Assembly: GCA_016793585.1 (NCBI GenBank)
Contig: JAEUJR010000236.1
Coordinates: forward strand, 1 to 17,795
From: Archangium sp.
Lineage (GTDB): Bacteria; Myxococcota; Myxococcia; Myxococcales; Myxococcaceae
Length of the DNA stretch: 17,795 bases
Reading direction: 5' to 3'
Shown here piece by piece: positions 1-5,975 of this stretch (position 1 is its first letter; each line of letters opens with the position of its first letter). Under the pieces are notes generated by a model that searched no databases, was not told where the DNA came from, and saw nothing but the letters and a program-made list of their open reading frames with translations. The translations under genes were made by a program, and so were the position numbers.

Positions 1-148
1 GACGGCGTACATCGTGATGTCCTCGTTTTCGTTGAGCTCGTTCTTGCGAAGCGAGTTCCGGTCGGGGCCGACAAGGCTGTACGCCGGAAAGGGTGCCGCG
101 TGTATGTCAGGTGGGTGAGGTGGTCAAGCCCTCGTGGACCCCTGAGGG
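1..148. other. Left edge: intergenic, possibly the start of a further minus-strand gene
   Basis: No complete gene is seen here. On the minus strand one frame is open from a TGA at 124-126 to the window edge. It ends in a coding-like stretch (RKNELNENEDITMYAV) with good G/C third positions, but its only standard start codon is the ATG at 12-10, preceded by GAGGA at 7-nt spacing. A gene may therefore begin at 12 and run out of the window, leaving only four codons visible. The coding-like look upstream of that ATG is unexplained. The plus-strand frames give nothing recognisable. Confidence 0.25.
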
Positions 149-150
149 TC
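137..150 (-). terminator. Weak stem-loop at the end of the RdgC-like operon
   Basis: GACCC (137-141) and GGGTC (146-150) form a 5-bp inverted repeat around CTGA, and it can be extended with one bulged base to GTG/CAC. It overlaps the stop codon of the minus-strand gene ending at 149. There is no following T-run, so it could be only a weak or Rho-assisted terminator, or chance. Confidence 0.25.
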
Positions 151-769
151 ACTCTTCCCGCATCCACGCTTTCAGCTGGGGCACGACCTTCTTCTTCCAC
201 TCCGCCGAGTTCCGAATCTCCATGAAACGACTGGAGATCGCGTCGATCAGCCGCCCGAGGGCTGCAACATGATCCAACCGCTCGGTGAGCTTCTCGTCGT
301 CGTCGTCCTTCATCAGCTCGGGGGTCTTGCCGGCGCGAACGTCGAAGTGTTCGGCATCGAGGGTGAAGTCGTACGAGCGCTCCTCCCACGTGATCGTGAG
401 CCGCGCCGAGTGCACGAGCAGGCCCAGATCAGCCGCCTGGCGGATCAGCCGCGCATACGGAGCGTTCACGCCCTTCACGGCCACTTCGGTGATGTCACCG
501 GCCGCCGCGCGCAGGGTGAGGCGCCCGTTGAAGAGCACCTTGATCGGCTCGTCGTCGAGCACCGCGATCGGGTTGGTGTCGTTCGACTTGAAGAGAATCC
601 ACGTGAGGCACTCGCGCCCGAGCCAGGTGCGGCCGCGGTAGAGCGCTTCACGGGCCTTCGCCTGCTCGGCCTCGACGGGGTCAGCCACTTCCTTCGTGGC
701 CTGACCATCGACGCCCGTGTCGCCACGGAGAAACTTCGTCTCTTCCGATGCGGCTCGTCGCGAGGCCAT
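149..769 (-). CDS. RdgC-like protein, C-terminal-half homologue (206 aa)
   Basis: Second gene of a pair. Its ATG (769-767) overlaps the stop of the preceding gene in a TGATG junction, so translational coupling is likely. Residues 1-45 are a charged, Ala-rich linker. From about residue 47 the protein resembles what I remember of the C-terminal half of single-chain RdgC-like proteins of deltaproteobacteria: an opening G-R-x-x-L-T-W-x-x-F-K-S-N block, a beta-rich centre with an F-T-L-D-A strand, and a C-terminal helical bundle ending in L-K-A-W-M. There is no signal peptide or membrane segment, so it is cytoplasmic. RdgC binds double-stranded DNA and modulates RecA; whether this chain does so is inference. 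A conserved myxobacterial hypothetical protein is the fallback call. Confidence 0.55.
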   Translation of the reverse strand: MASRRAASEETKFLRGDTGVDGQATKEVADPVEAEQAKAREALYRGRTWLGRECLTWILFKSNDTNPIAVLDDEPIKVLFNGRLTLRAAAGDITEVAVKGVNAPYARLIRQAADLGLLVHSARLTITWEERSYDFTLDAEHFDVRAGKTPELMKDDDDEKLTERLDHVAALGRLIDAISSRFMEIRNSAEWKKKVVPQLKAWMREE

Positions 770-1395
770 CAGACGGCTCCTTCGTTGCGCGGCGAAGACA
801 GCTCGTCACCGAAGAGCTCGGTGGTCGGGGCGAGCTGATCGAGCGTGTCGGCATCGACGAACGACGCAGGCACGCGCGGAATGAGGCGAACCTCGAGCTC
901 GGCCTCGAGCGCCTCGGTGATCTCCTCGACGACGCCACGGCTGGTGGCCCAGATCTGCAGCTCCTTGCCGGCGAGATCGAGGCTCACGTCGAACACCTTC
1001 ACGCCGGGCTCGGTCTTGCTGCGGAGCGCGCGCCGAATGGTGTCCTTCTGCTCGGTCTTCTCGCGGCGCCCCGGCGCGCGGCCGTTCTTCTGCTCGAAGG
1101 CCTGCGACCACTCCGAGAGCTGGGTGCGAATCACCTGCGCGGGAATGCGCAGCTTCTCGACGCGCCAGGCGAACAGCGCGTGCAGGCCACGAAACACCTC
1201 ACCCGCGGGGAAGTCGGCGACCTCGGGCCGCTCGAGCGAGACGAAGCCCGACGCGCGGTCTTCTTCGCCCTTCGGGTCGATGCCCTCGAAGCCGCGCGTC
1301 GAGAGCGCCTTCGTGAGCCACTTGCGGGTGTCTTTGGGAATGCTCCCGTCGAGACGGAAGCGGGTGAATGACAGCGCACCACGGCGAATCGGCAT
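769..1395 (-). CDS. rdgC-like: RdgC-like protein, N-terminal-half homologue (208 aa)
   Basis: The opening (residues 1-12, ending in S-F-T-R-F), the W-V/G-F-V-S-L block after an acidic stretch, the K-L-R-I-P-A-x-V segment near residue 82 and the F-D-V-S-L-D block followed by I-W-A-T-S resemble my recollection of the N-terminal half of RdgC-like proteins, which bind duplex DNA and restrain RecA. Typical RdgC is about 300 aa; this chain is 208 aa and ends in an acidic linker. The next gene appears to supply the remaining half. The protein looks cytoplasmic. A 48-bp gap separates it from the upstream cytochrome gene on the same strand, so cotranscription is possible. The family call is from memory without alignment. 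Confidence 0.6.
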   Translation of the reverse strand: MPIRRGALSFTRFRLDGSIPKDTRKWLTKALSTRGFEGIDPKGEEDRASGFVSLERPEVADFPAGEVFRGLHALFAWRVEKLRIPAQVIRTQLSEWSQAFEQKNGRAPGRREKTEQKDTIRRALRSKTEPGVKVFDVSLDLAGKELQIWATSRGVVEEITEALEAELEVRLIPRVPASFVDADTLDQLAPTTELFGDELSSPRNEGAV

Positions 1396-1443
1396 GAGGC
1401 GCGCCGTCTTTCGCGAGCGTGAGTGGAATGCAACGCGAAAGCG

Positions 1444-1962
1444 TCACTTCGCGGGCAGCTCGGCCCAGAACACGCCGCGAAAGTCGCCGAGCTTGAAGCC
1501 ACGCGCCGAGTCCTTCGGGTAGGCGGCCTTCAGCTTCGCGTCGAGCGCAGGAGCCACGTTCTCGCCATGGCACACGAGGCACTGCGCGCCGACCCAGATG
1601 GCTTCGGCGTAGCCGGTGCGGCCGCCCTCGAGCGACACCGCGCGAGAGACCTCGGCGCCCGACTTCTCCTTCGAGAGCGACTCCATGGCCTGCTTCACCC
1701 AGTCGGCCGGAGCGTTCTTCTCGTTGCGCAGCTTGAACGCGCTGCGGCCCAGCTTCACGCCGTCGGTCGAGAACTTCGCGGCGAGCGCGGGCGCCTCCTT
1801 CGAGCAGACGTCGACGGCCGACTCAGGCGACTTCTCCATGGCCGTGGTGAGCGCCTCTTTGAGCGACCTCTTGAACGGCATGAGCGCGGCCTTCGCCTTC
1901 GCAGCGGAGGCATCGACCGGAGCGTCGGCGGAGAGGACGAGTGCGATGAGCAGAGCGTGCAT
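1444..1962 (-). CDS. Periplasmic DUF3365/Tll0287-like c-type haem protein (172 aa)
   Basis: A short hydrophobic N-terminus (MHALLIALVLSADA) looks like a signal peptide. The mature part carries one CxxCH haem c motif (C-L-V-C-H) in its C-terminal half, followed by a P-K-D-x-A-x-G-F-K-x-G-D-F-R-G-V block typical of the DUF3365 (Tll0287-like) family, where a haem-binding PAS-like fold serves in redox sensing or electron transfer. The spacing of the haem motif about 38 residues from the C-terminus fits the family. Haem attachment would need the Ccm system, part of which is encoded at 5976-10028. A GGAACGGTTCC dyad lies 27 nt upstream of the start. It is divergent from the RraB gene. The electron partner is unknown. 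Confidence 0.8.
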   Translation of the reverse strand: MHALLIALVLSADAPVDASAAKAKAALMPFKRSLKEALTTAMEKSPESAVDVCSKEAPALAAKFSTDGVKLGRSAFKLRNEKNAPADWVKQAMESLSKEKSGAEVSRAVSLEGGRTGYAEAIWVGAQCLVCHGENVAPALDAKLKAAYPKDSARGFKLGDFRGVFWAELPAK

Positions 1963-1989
1963 GGTGCCCCCTTGAGCCGAAGACGAGGT

Positions 1990-2000
1990 GGAACGGTTCC
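1990..2000. promoter_or_regulatory. GGAACGGTTCC dyad, copy 1
   Basis: An 11-bp odd-length palindrome in the 53-bp gap between the divergent cytochrome gene (start 1962) and the RraB gene (start 2016). The identical 11-mer occurs at 5819-5829, upstream of the TPR-tetrahaem cytochrome operon. It may be an operator half-site pair; read on the minus strand, GGAACC also resembles an ECF sigma -35 element, although no convincing -10 was seen. The regulator is unknown. Confidence 0.45.
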
Positions 2001-2015
2001 GACTACGGTGCGCGC

Positions 2016-2765
2016 ATGAGCGAGCCCTGGCAACCGAACTTTGGTTTCTACATGACGACCCTCGACGAGCACCCGGCGTCGTTCGTGGTCGATCTCAACG
2101 CCGAGCCGAACCAGACGCACACCCTTCGGCTGCAGCTGCGCGTGCCGCTGCTCAAGCCACGGCCTGATGGGCTGCGTGACGCCTCCGAGATGGACCCGAT
2201 GGCGGCGCTGGAGGATCGCGTCGTCGAGACACTGCGAGAGAAGACCGAGGCGCTGTACGTAGGCCGCCTCGTCACGCGCGGCGCGACCGAGTTCTTCTTC
2301 TACCTGCCGCCCTCGGCCAGCCAGCAACTCGACGACCTCGAGGCGCTGCTCGGCAACCAGGCGCCGTACACGGTCGAGTACCTGGCCGCCGAAGACCCCG
2401 ACTGGGGCATGTACACCGAGTTCCTCTACCCCGACCCGTACTCGTACCAGTCGATCATGAACCGCTCGTTGCTCGAGCAGATCGAGCAGGCCGGCGACGC
2501 GATGACCGTCGGGCGCACCGTCGATCACCTCGCGTACTTCGAGAGCGAAGGGCAGGCGAAAGAGGCGAAGACGCGGCTCGACGCAGCGGGCTTCGCCACC
2601 GACGAGATCACCACCACCGACGACGGGGCGTTCTCGCTGCAGTTCCACCGGGAGGACTCGCTGGCTGACGGGCAGGCCGACGCCTTCGTGGCCGAGGTGC
2701 TCGACATCGTGCTGCCGCTCGAGGGCACCTACGACGGCTGGGGCTGCTCGATCGTCAAGGCGTGA
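2016..2765 (+). CDS. DUF695 plus RraB-like (ribonuclease E inhibitor) protein (249 aa)
   Basis: A two-domain cytoplasmic protein. The N-terminal ~140 residues match DUF695: an F-F-F-Y-L-P strand, then a D-P-D-W-x-x-Y-x-x-F-L-Y-P-D block. The C-terminal ~90 residues look like RraB: F-E-S-E-G-x-A, an A-G-F segment, and a final E-G-x-Y-D-G-W-G-C block, the family hallmark. In gamma-proteobacteria RraB binds RNase E and inhibits RNA cleavage; outside that group the domain often occurs with DUF695 and its target is unproven. No strong Shine-Dalgarno precedes the ATG. The 3' end overlaps the convergent kinase-like gene by 37 bp. Confidence 0.8.
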   Translation: MSEPWQPNFGFYMTTLDEHPASFVVDLNAEPNQTHTLRLQLRVPLLKPRPDGLRDASEMDPMAALEDRVVETLREKTEALYVGRLVTRGATEFFFYLPPSASQQLDDLEALLGNQAPYTVEYLAAEDPDWGMYTEFLYPDPYSYQSIMNRSLLEQIEQAGDAMTVGRTVDHLAYFESEGQAKEAKTRLDAAGFATDEITTTDDGAFSLQFHREDSLADGQADAFVAEVLDIVLPLEGTYDGWGCSIVKA

Positions 2766-3841
2766 GGCAGCGCGATGGTGACCGACGGTGGCCGCTGCGC
2801 GATGGCGACGTCGAAGCGCAGCTCGTCGGCGACGGACTGAAGGGTCGACGCCCAATCACGCGTCGGCACCCCCTCGACCGAGACGGTGAGCTGCGTCGAG
2901 GTCGCGCCGATGCGCACCACGCTGCGTGACGGCCCGCAGAGCTCGGCCGCGTCCATCAGAATGGCGCTCATCAACCGCATGAAGGGCAGCGGGTTGACCT
3001 GTGACTGGCCCAGCGCCTCGAACTCGCGCACGAGGCCCGCGGTGCGGCGAATGCGGGGCTCGACGAGCTGGAGCACGGCGTCGAGCACCTCCTTCGCGCG
3101 CGCGTCTGGGCCCGAACGTGAGAGCGCGTTGGCCGAGCGCAGACCGGTGACGAGGCTCTCGAGTCGGAGCAGGCCTTCGCCCGAGTCACGCAGGGCCTCG
3201 AGGGCTTCTTCGTCGGGCGCCTCGACCTCCGAGAGCCGCCGCAGCACGAAGTGGTGATTGCTGACGACGAACGCGAGCGGGTTGGCGAGATCGTGGGTCA
3301 CCTGCGCGGCGAGGGCCTGCAGCGCCTCGGCGACGCGCAGCGACTCCCGAATCGCGGCTTCACGTTCACGCGCCGTCTGTTCGATCAGCTTCGCCCGCGC
3401 GCGGGCCCACGCCAGCAGCAGCACCATCGTCGACGCGGCCAGCACGAGCGACGCCGCCACCAGCAGGCTCAGCCGCGACCAGGCCTCTCCCAGCTGCGCC
3501 GAGACGAGCGCGGTGTGTTTGCGAATGGTGCGCGTGAGCTGGGCTGAGCTCGCGTGAAGGGCTGGCACGTCACGCTGGCGAACGGCTCGCTCGAGGTCCA
3601 CGAGCGCCGGCGCGCCATCGGGCCCAGCGGCGGCGCGTACCGCGTCGAGCGCCGTCGTGAGGTCGGTCGCCGGGTCGCCGCTCAGCTCGTCGAGGTGTTG
3701 CACGGCGATGAGCCAACCAACGTCGTGCTCGATCGCGCTCCGCGCCACCTTCACGTCGCGCCACAAGAGCAGCGCGAACGCGGCGAACGCGACGATCAAC
3801 ACGGCGACCGCGCCCATGGCGAGAGTCCAGATGCGCTTCAA
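2729..3841 (-). CDS. Membrane histidine-kinase-like protein with degenerate ATPase domain (370 aa)
   Basis: I chose the TTG at 3841 (MKRIWTLAMGAV...) because it follows a G-run and places the first membrane helix at the N-terminus. The frame is open back to a GTG at 3979, but that would overlap the upstream cytochrome gene and add a non-coding-looking tail. Layout: TM helix ~9-27, a ~95-residue mostly helical periplasmic region, TM helix ~124-146, a coiled linker, then a HisKA-like block with H183 in Q-V-T-H-D-L-A-N-P. The C-terminal ~150 residues sit where an HATPase domain should be, but I see no N-box Asn (the region reads L-M-D-A-A-E), no D-x-G-x-G and no glycine-rich lid. It could be an inactive kinase, a phosphotransferase of the ChpT/Spo0B kind, or a chemosensory helper. 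It probably shares a transcript with the cytochrome operon (56-bp gap). Confidence 0.65.
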   Translation of the reverse strand: MKRIWTLAMGAVAVLIVAFAAFALLLWRDVKVARSAIEHDVGWLIAVQHLDELSGDPATDLTTALDAVRAAAGPDGAPALVDLERAVRQRDVPALHASSAQLTRTIRKHTALVSAQLGEAWSRLSLLVAASLVLAASTMVLLLAWARARAKLIEQTAREREAAIRESLRVAEALQALAAQVTHDLANPLAFVVSNHHFVLRRLSEVEAPDEEALEALRDSGEGLLRLESLVTGLRSANALSRSGPDARAKEVLDAVLQLVEPRIRRTAGLVREFEALGQSQVNPLPFMRLMSAILMDAAELCGPSRSVVRIGATSTQLTVSVEGVPTRDWASTLQSVADELRFDVAIAQRPPSVTIALPHALTIEQPQPS

Positions 3842-3897
3842 AAGCCCCCCAGTCGACCGTGAGCATGCGGCTTGTGCACGCGAACGGCAAACGAACG

Positions 3898-5163
3898 TCA
3901 GGGAGGTGCCGTGCGACCCATGGGCGAGACGAGCAGGCCGGAGGGCGTGGAGGGCCTTGGCTTGCCTGCGGCGATCCACGCCTCGACCAGGGCGATGTCC
4001 TCGGGGGCCACGGCGGGCAGGCTCAGCGGCATGCCCAGCGGTGCGTCTTCTTTCGGAGCCATCGTCTGGCGCCGGCCATCGAGCCCCGGCTTGACGAAGT
4101 CGCGCGCGTTCTCGTGCACGCGGCGCTTCAAGACCTCGAGCAGCACCGGCGCTCCGGTGGGGCCCGGGCGAAAGATCGATCGGTACTCGCCGTCGGGGCC
4201 GAGCGAGCCGTTCATCACGTCTTCATAGGTGGCGAACGAGAGGCCAAGGCCTTTGAAGCCGAAGCCGCCGGTGTTGCCAGGGCCGCCGTCACCGTCTGCG
4301 AGATCGGGGTTCGAGTGACAGTGCCAGCAGGTCTTCTTGAAGACGCGCGCCTCGACGTCTTCGTACCGAACGGGACCCGACGTCTGGAGTTCACGCTCGA
4401 GCATGTCGTCGATGGGCTCGGCCAGCGGGGTCGCGAGCACGAAGTCGGCGATCAGCTCGGCCTCGCGCCGATCGAGCTGCAGCTTCGGCATGAGCGCGCG
4501 CGGGTTGACCGACTTCGGGTCGAGCAACAGCTTCACCACCACGTCGCGATTGAGCCGATCACGGGCGTGCCGGAGATCAGGCGTGCGCGCCTCGAGCGGG
4601 AGCGCGGGAGACCGGAACTCGAAGAGCTCGGCCGGCTGCGTGGCGAAGCGCTGGTTGCCGAGCAGGTGACACATCGTGCACGTCTTCGCCTCGAAGAGCG
4701 CCTGACCCTTCTCGAGTCGTTCGCGTGTTGGCTTCGGCAAGGGCGCATCGGCGGTGAGCTTGAGCCCACGTACCAGCACCTCGAGCTCGCCATCGGTGAG
4801 CGGCAGCTTCGGCATGCTCTCGGTGAGGTGGGGCCGCAGATCGTACGGGTTGCGCAGGTACGACTTGAGCCATGAGGCACGAAACCGCGAGAGCCCCGAG
4901 AGCGGAGGCACGTCGACGTACAGCGTGCCGGTGTGTTTCACGAACCGATCGAAGGCGGCTCCGTACGTTCTGCGCCCCTGGTCGAGCTTCGCAGCATCGC
5001 CGGCAGCGCCCGAGATCTCGAGGTGACAGCCCGCGCACTGCTTGCCCGCGGGGGCGGCCTGAACGTGATCGATCTCGTGGCAGCGGTTGCACTCGAGCCG
5101 CGCGAACACCGCCGCGGGCGTCGTGGGGACGGCTGCGAGCACGGCGATGGCGACCGGCAGCAT
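3898..5163 (-). CDS. Periplasmic tetrahaem c-type cytochrome (421 aa)
   Basis: An N-terminal hydrophobic signal (residues 1-~18) precedes four CxxCH haem-binding motifs: C-N-R-C-H (25-29), C-A-G-C-H (43-47), C-T-M-C-H (162-166) and C-W-H-C-H (279-283). Candidate axial Met ligands are in the S-M-P-K-L and L-M-P-K-L segments (M117, M225). The two closely spaced N-terminal haems followed by two single-haem cytochrome c-like domains suggest a modular electron-transfer protein rather than a compact NrfA-type enzyme; no CxxCK or known catalytic motif is present. The start overlaps the stop of the upstream TPR gene (TGATG). The substrate or partner is unknown. Haem attachment by the Ccm machinery encoded divergently next door is a reasonable inference. 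Confidence 0.85.
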   Translation of the reverse strand: MLPVAIAVLAAVPTTPAAVFARLECNRCHEIDHVQAAPAGKQCAGCHLEISGAAGDAAKLDQGRRTYGAAFDRFVKHTGTLYVDVPPLSGLSRFRASWLKSYLRNPYDLRPHLTESMPKLPLTDGELEVLVRGLKLTADAPLPKPTRERLEKGQALFEAKTCTMCHLLGNQRFATQPAELFEFRSPALPLEARTPDLRHARDRLNRDVVVKLLLDPKSVNPRALMPKLQLDRREAELIADFVLATPLAEPIDDMLERELQTSGPVRYEDVEARVFKKTCWHCHSNPDLADGDGGPGNTGGFGFKGLGLSFATYEDVMNGSLGPDGEYRSIFRPGPTGAPVLLEVLKRRVHENARDFVKPGLDGRRQTMAPKEDAPLGMPLSLPAVAPEDIALVEAWIAAGKPRPSTPSGLLVSPMGRTAPP

Positions 5164-5777
5164 CAGCTCTTCGACGTCGGCTTCAGGGGCTCGGCGGCAG
5201 GCTTGGGAGCGGGGGCGAGGGTCGACAGCAGCTGCCGGGCCTCGGGGTGTTCAGGCTGAACCGAGAGGGCCTTTTCACAGGCAGCGCGCGCCCCCTCGAC
5301 GTCACCTGCGCGGTTGCGGGCTGCGGCGAGCGCCGTCCACGCGTCGGCGTCGGCGAGCATGCCGTCGGTGGCCATCTTCTCGAGCACCTCCTTCGCGGCG
5401 TCGTCGACCGTGCCCTTCTGCTCGGCCAGCCGCAGCGAAGCCTCGGCCAGCTTGGCCTGCACGAAGGGCTCCTTCTTGTCCTTCAGCAGCGCGCTGAAGG
5501 AGTCGGCCGAACTGGCGAAGCGGCCCAGCTTCAGGTTCGACAGGCCGAGGGTGCGCAACAAGGCGCGACGTTCACCTGCAGAGGGAGACGCGCCCAGCCC
5601 CTGCTCGGCGGCGCCGACCGCTTCGGCGTAGCGGCCATCGCGATAGGCCTTCGAGGCGCTGGCGACGAAGTTCTCGCGTTGCTCCATCAGCTGGTGACGC
5701 ATGCTGTTGCCGCAGGCGTAGGCGGCGGGGGCGGCGAGAACGAGGGCCAGGGCGACAGCGGCGAGCATGGGTTTCAT
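5163..5777 (-). CDS. Periplasmic TPR protein (204 aa), partner of the tetrahaem cytochrome
   Basis: The start is the ATG at 5777, preceded by GGAG at good spacing and opening a clear signal peptide (MKPMLAAVALALVLAAPAAYA). A Cys follows directly after the likely cleavage site. The mature protein is alpha-helical with TPR-like repeats: A-Y-R-D-G-R-Y-A-E-A-V, L-G-L-S-N-L-K-L-G-R-F, then A-L-A-A-A-R-N-R-A-G-D-V-E-G-A-R-A-A-C-E-K-A-L with the typical A/G-A-L-x-x-x-P ending. The C-terminus is Pro/Ala/Lys-rich. It overlaps the cytochrome gene by one base, so it is probably a scaffold or assembly factor for that cytochrome (inference). The frame stays open upstream to 6758, but that portion is antisense to ccmF. 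Confidence 0.75.
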   Translation of the reverse strand: MKPMLAAVALALVLAAPAAYACGNSMRHQLMEQRENFVASASKAYRDGRYAEAVGAAEQGLGASPSAGERRALLRTLGLSNLKLGRFASSADSFSALLKDKKEPFVQAKLAEASLRLAEQKGTVDDAAKEVLEKMATDGMLADADAWTALAAARNRAGDVEGARAACEKALSVQPEHPEARQLLSTLAPAPKPAAEPLKPTSKS

Positions 5778-5818
5778 CAGGGCTCCTTCGGTGCGGCGGG
5801 GCGGTTCACACCAACAAC

Positions 5819-5838
5819 GGAACGGTTCCACAGGTTCC
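5819..5838. promoter_or_regulatory. GGAACGGTTCC dyad, copy 2, plus an extra GGTTCC half-site
   Basis: GGAACGGTTCC at 5819-5829 is identical to 1990-2000. A second GGTTCC at 5833-5838 follows the first (5824-5829) at 9-bp periodicity, and a related GGTTCA sits at 5803-5808. The cluster is flanked by GGGGCG (5798-5803) and CGCCCC (5841-5846). It lies 41 nt upstream of the TPR-cytochrome operon and 137 nt upstream of ccmF, in the 198-bp divergent gap. No other clear promoter elements were identified in that gap. Confidence 0.45.
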
Positions 5839-5975
5839 AACGCCCCGGACATCGGGCGAGCGTCGGTGGGGATGCCGCGGCGCCGCAAACCGTGCGCGTG
5901 GGCTCTCATCGGTTCGATTTCAGGCAGGAAAGAGTCTCGCTCGTCGGTGAGCCCCAAGTTCGTTACAAGGCCCTC

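Noticed and set aside
3842..3979. GTG-initiated extension of the kinase-like gene
   Set aside because: It would overlap the cytochrome gene by 82 nt and its translation is unlike an N-terminal membrane anchor.
4872..5975. N-terminal extension of the ccmF frame by 368 codons
   Set aside because: It is antisense to the cytochrome and TPR genes, is Arg-rich with no family likeness, and ccmF has a normal GTG start with AAGG at 5976.
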